Source of the DNA: Hyphochytrium catenoides
Taxonomy: Eukaryota > Sar > Hyphochytriomycetes > Hyphochytriales > Hyphochytriaceae
Direction of reading: 5' to 3'
NCBI GenBank assembly: GCA_900088475.1
Contig: FLMG01002681.1
Location: forward strand, 1 to 10,189
DNA length: 10,189 nucleotides
The translations under genes and the position numbers were made by a program. The notes below the pieces were generated by a model. It saw only the letters and a program-made list of their open reading frames with translations, did no database searches and was not told where the DNA came from. Below are positions 6,866-10,189 of this stretch, piece after piece. The first letter of the stretch is position 1, and the number at the start of each line of letters is the position of its first letter.

Positions 6866-9800
6866 TTACTCCTCCGCCATCACCGATGCTTCTCCCTCGT
6901 CCTGCCCTTCTTCTTCCTGTGGCTCCTCTCTCCCATTCCCTTCGTCTGCTGCCTCTGTCTGTCTATGGTTCGGTAGAGTCTCCCACTTGGCTGTCTGCAG
7001 TACCAAGGGAACGACCAGAAAGCGTTCTTCTCCTGCTGTCTCCTGTGTCTTTAGTTCCTTCTTTTCTTCTCTGGCCACCGTCCTAGAAGATCCTTCTATA
7101 TCCTCATCCGTATTCTCTGCGGCTCTGATCTTGCCACTCTCCTTTCTGTCACTCTTCTTGGGTCTCTTGTCTCTCTCTTCTAGATCCTCTTTTCTCTCTC
7201 TCCCCATCATCCTCCGTTCTCTTTTCTGATAATCTGTGGCGATCTCTTTCAAGAGAAACGGCAGACCGTGCGCTTTCATTGGGAAGAGATTCGAATCTGA
7301 TCGATAACATAAGAAGACAAAGAAGGCAAGTTCAGCAGGGGAGAGAGATAGAGAAACAAGGAGAAAGGCACACACCACAGAAGAAGGGAACACCAGGACC
7401 TCAAGGCTCAGGGTAAAAGCTACTAGGAGGAGGGAGCAAAGAGAGAGAGAAATGGAGAGAGAGAGAGAGAGAGAGAGACAGCGTGACAGATTGAGCGAGA
7501 AGATGACGGAAAAAGAAAGTAAGAGGGAAAGGCTTTCTGAAAGGTTTCGTCCAAAAAAACTGCTTGAACGATGAGGAGACAGCCATTTGACGTCTACCTG
7601 CTAATGCCAGTGCGCCCAGGGCCCACAGAGCCGCCTGCCCTGCGTCCTCATAGTCCACGTAGAGGAACTCTTCCTTCTCTTTCCCTCTTCTCTTTCTACC
7701 TAACGCCCTTCTCTCCTCATCCTCTAGCATGACCAATCGACTGTCCCTTAGAATGCGTATCAGAGTGGGAATAACTTGATCTCCGCAGTACTTCGCCGAT
7801 GGAACTGGCGGGAGAGCACCAGACGGGGACAAGGGCACCGAGAGGGCAAAGAGAAGAGCATAGTAAGTAACAGCCAAAGAGATGCCGAACGATAGAAAAG
7901 TGAGAGAGATTGAGAAGAAATAGTGTGAGAAGTCGGGGAGGGAAACCCAGAGGTTTTTGACAAAAAGTGCAGGGAAGGAGGAAGGAAGATAAAGTCAGGA
8001 AGAGAAAATGAAGGGGATCTAGTCGAGGGAGAAAGAAGAAAGAAGATGCATGCTATAAGGAGAGGGAAAGAGAGAGAGAGGGCTTATGCGGACAGAGAGA
8101 CGTTTCATCAGAAGACGCTGTGCCAGAGGGTTCTGAGGAGGAAGAAGAGAAGATAGAGTCGAAGAGGATAGTTGACTCACTATCTCTGGCAAACGCCGTG
8201 ATGATCTCTGCAAACAGAAGGTACACCTTTGGCTCTGTGGGGTGGCGCTCCGCCCCAGCGACTAGGGTAGGGAGAAAGTTCTGATGCTTTATCCGACTGA
8301 GAGTGTCCTCTGTTACAATGAGAAGGAAGAGAGAGAGAGAGAGAGAGGAGTCGTGGGAGCAGGGATGTGAGAGAGAAAGGGAGAAAGAGAAACAGAGCGA
8401 AAGAGGAGCAACTGGTAAGACAGAGAGTAGGCAGGAATAAGGCGGGAGATCAAAAGGAAGACACAACTGTCATGAATCTTTTCTCTGGGGACTCAGACGC
8501 CCAAGCCAAGAGAGCAAAGAAGGATGGGCGGCAAGCTGTACAGATTAACACTAGCGAAGGGACAGAGACAGACCAAGAAGAGTAAAGGAGGACAAAAAGG
8601 TGGACGAGCAAGAGACAGAAAGAGATACAGAAAAAAAGAGAGAGGGAGGGAGCGAGAGAGGGAGAAAAGAAGAGAGATAGCTCCTTGAAATAGCTCATGG
8701 GTGGGTTGACAACATAAAAGTGGGCGGGCCGAACAAGAAGGAGAGAGAGATTTCTCCCTTATGGAGAGACCAGAGTCGTAAGCTCACCTGGGTCCTTCTC
8801 TATCAAAGCCAACAGCTTCTTCATCCCTGCGATCTGAACCTAGAGACAGAGAGGTAAGGCAACCAAAGATGAGAAATTGAGAGGATCGATGCTCTTCCCT
8901 AACTCCGTCTCTCCCTCTGGGTTACCTCCTTTGCTCTCTCTGTCTGTCTGTCTGTCTGTCTCTCTCTTTCTCTGTCTCTTTCTCCCTCACAACACACACA
9001 TCATATTCATTCTCTCTTCTCTCTCCTGGTCTATCCCTCACACTTCTGCCACTCTGTCACGCTGCTTACATTTACAAGGTCAACGCAGTCCTTGAGGATC
9101 TTCTCCATCTCTTCTTCTGCCTCTTGGAATGCTTCAATTCTCTCCACTGGGTAGTTTCCTCTGTTCATCCCTAGGTTTACGTTACAGAGAGAGGAGGATC
9201 ACAAAAGAGAGAGGTAAAGAGAGAGAGAGAGAGAGAGAAAGAGTAGCAGTAAGAAGAGCTGCTGAAAGACAGAGAAGACGTCTACCGAGCAGGAGCGAAG
9301 AAGTGCAAAGTGTCCTTCTTCCTGCTCTTCCTATCGTGCTCACTCTGTTATCCAACATATTTCTCGATGATTCTCCTTCCCCAGTTCCGCTTTTTCTCTC
9401 TCCCTCTCACGTCCTCTCTTTTTCTCTCTCTCTCCCTCTCGCTCTTTACCCCTCTCTCTCTTTCTCCCTCTTCGTTCCGTTATTCTCGCTTCTCTGTCTG
9501 TCTCTGTCTCTCTTCTCCTTTGCTCTCTCTCTCTCTTCCGCAACGTTTGTCTCTTCTCTTTCTTTGTTGCAACGGCTCTCGTCGTTGCTTGTTTTCCTTC
9601 TTCTCACCCTGTACGACCATGTTTATATATTTCATAATGGGCTCATCCAGGGCAAAGGCTCGCTGGAGCGTGTGCAGTGTAAGTCTCAGGGTCCGGTGAC
9701 GCGGACGACAAAGGGAGCGAGCGCCTTTCTTGCTGAGAGAAAGAGCAGCCAAACCCAGCAGTGCTGATCTGGGAAGAGGAGAGTGAGAGAAAAAGACAGA

Positions 9801-10083
9801 TAAAGAGAGGAGGAGAGACACGGAGGGAGAGAGAGAGGAGAAAGGTATACTGAAAAAGGGAAAAGAAGAGTTAGGATGCAGATTAAAGAACTAGTAGGGG
9901 ATAGGTCTCAGCATTAGCAGAGAGAGAGAGAGAGAAAGAAAGAAGGGAGAAATAGAGAGAAAGAGAGGAAAAGAGAGAGAGAGTGAGAGAGGCGGCGTCT
10001 GATAAAGCTGTGCTTCAGTACCTGAGGATCTGAGTGTGATAGGTCTCAATGTCTCGTCGCTGATCTGTATAGTCATAGGGACT
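6866..10083 (-). CDS. Armadillo-repeat protein, seven exons, 5' partial
   Basis: The exons are 10083-10022, 9684-9608 (or 9732-9608), 9170-9070, 8839-8788, 8309-8181, 7804-7598 and 7296-6866. All six junctions keep frame. The donors are GTACTG, GTGAGA, GTAAGC, GTGAGC, GTGAGT and GTAGAC. The visible protein is 352 residues, or 368 with the longer second exon. Armadillo-type helices are clear: VQIAGMKKLLALIEKDPED, then QNFLPTLVAGAERHP, VYLLFAEIITAFARD, QVIPTLIRILRDSRL, AGQAALWALGALALAD and HGLPFLLKEI. A basic/acidic insert (LGRKRRGKEKEEF) interrupts one repeat. The last exon adds about 120 charged residues rich in Glu, Lys and Arg before TAA. Armadillo proteins are scaffolds; I cannot name the ortholog. 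In-frame TAA and TAG just upstream of 10083 and the lack of Met in that exon show the start lies further upstream, probably beyond the window. The charged tail could instead contain another unseen intron. Confidence 0.7.
7430..7480 (+). repeat. GA microsatellite within an armadillo-gene intron
   Basis: A (GA)n tract, with its longest run at about 7454-7478, lies in the intron 7597-7297. In the sense strand of the gene it is a CT tract. Confidence 0.8.
8325..8400 (+). repeat. GA-rich microsatellite just upstream of an exon acceptor
   Basis: The tract includes a (GA)n run at about 8329-8347 and continues as purine-rich sequence. In the sense strand of the armadillo gene it forms an extended pyrimidine tract directly before the acceptor at 8310-8311, so it doubles as the splice-site polypyrimidine tract. 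Confidence 0.8.
8936..8978 (+). repeat. TCTG tetranucleotide repeat and CT tract
   Basis: Five or so consecutive CTGT units near 8940-8960 are followed by CT-rich sequence, in the intron 9069-8840 of the armadillo gene. In the sense strand this is purine-rich (GACA/GA). Confidence 0.8.
9190..9245 (+). repeat. GA microsatellite at the 3' side of an intron
   Basis: An (AG)n run at about 9218-9238 with flanking purine tracts. It lies near the acceptor (9171-9172) of the intron 9607-9171, where it is a CT tract in the sense strand. Confidence 0.8.
9365..9545 (+). repeat. CT-rich tract at the 5' side of the same intron
   Basis: About 180 nt of nearly pure pyrimidine on the plus strand, including a (CT)n run at about 9522-9537. 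In the sense strand of the armadillo gene it is a GA block on the donor side of the intron whose acceptor side carries a CT block. Confidence 0.8.
9825..9992 (+). repeat. GA-rich tracts within the first visible armadillo-gene intron
   Basis: Several GA runs (about 9826-9840, 9920-9936 and 9955-9991) lie in the intron between the first two visible exons. They are CT-rich in the sense strand. Confidence 0.75.
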
Positions 10084-10189
10084 CTATTATAAGATAGCAG
10101 TCGGGAGGAGAAAACCTTCTTAGATGACAGACATGGTTGAATGGAAGAAAGATAGAGAAACAAGAGGAGCGTCAGGCAAGAGGAGAGAG

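Noticed and set aside
6843-7229. Plus-strand 128-codon Ser/Leu-rich frame
   Set aside because: It is the antisense shadow of the charged C-terminal exon of the armadillo gene, which is phase-linked to upstream exons.
9129-9821. Plus-strand frames of 212 and 129 codons and minus-strand Arg/Glu-rich frames
   Set aside because: Most of the length is CT/GA repeat. The plus-strand frames run across minus-strand armadillo exons and carry no splice or domain support. Only the armadillo exon part of the minus-strand frame was kept.

Overview
This looks like nuclear DNA from a unicellular eukaryote. Genes are split into short exons (about 50-200 nt, with longer terminal exons) by introns of about 50-700 nt. 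The introns have GT-AG ends and pyrimidine tracts, and many carry long GA/CT microsatellites. Base composition is near balanced by eye. A single-exon gene for a Thr/Ser/Pro-rich, apparently GPI-anchored surface protein fits a protist parasite. My guess is a coccidian apicomplexan or a relative among the alveolates, with low confidence. I see no bacterial operons, rRNA, tRNA, CRISPR array or intact transposon. Most real exons are far shorter than a usual open-reading-frame cutoff, so they were found by reading splice sites and checking that the reading phase is kept across each junction.

Layout, left to right. (1) A minus-strand gene runs off the left edge; its likely first exon is 860-986 and a second exon is 1-178. 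(2) It is divergent from the plus-strand surface-protein gene at 1133-1996, with a 146-nt shared upstream region. (3) A minus-strand multi-exon gene of unknown function ends at 1970; its last exons (about 1970-2884) are phase-consistent, and its stop overlaps the 3' end of the surface-protein gene. Further minus-strand exons are likely at 3286-3552. (4) From 3.55 to 5.35 kb no gene can be modelled with confidence. The stretch holds ambiguous open frames on both strands and a duplicated CTG-rich block at 4555-4804. (5) A plus-strand gene of at least four exons, ending at 6424, gives a protein of about 93 residues that closely resembles LAMTOR4, a subunit of the lysosomal Ragulator complex. (6) A GA-rich spacer of about 440 nt separates it from (7) a convergent minus-strand gene with seven exons between 10083 and 6866. 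That gene encodes an armadillo-repeat protein with a long charged tail, and its 5' end is beyond the window.

The genes do not form an obvious pathway. The most useful result is the LAMTOR4-like gene, which is invisible to a simple ORF scan. It would imply that part of the Rag-Ragulator-TORC1 nutrient-sensing machinery exists in this lineage.
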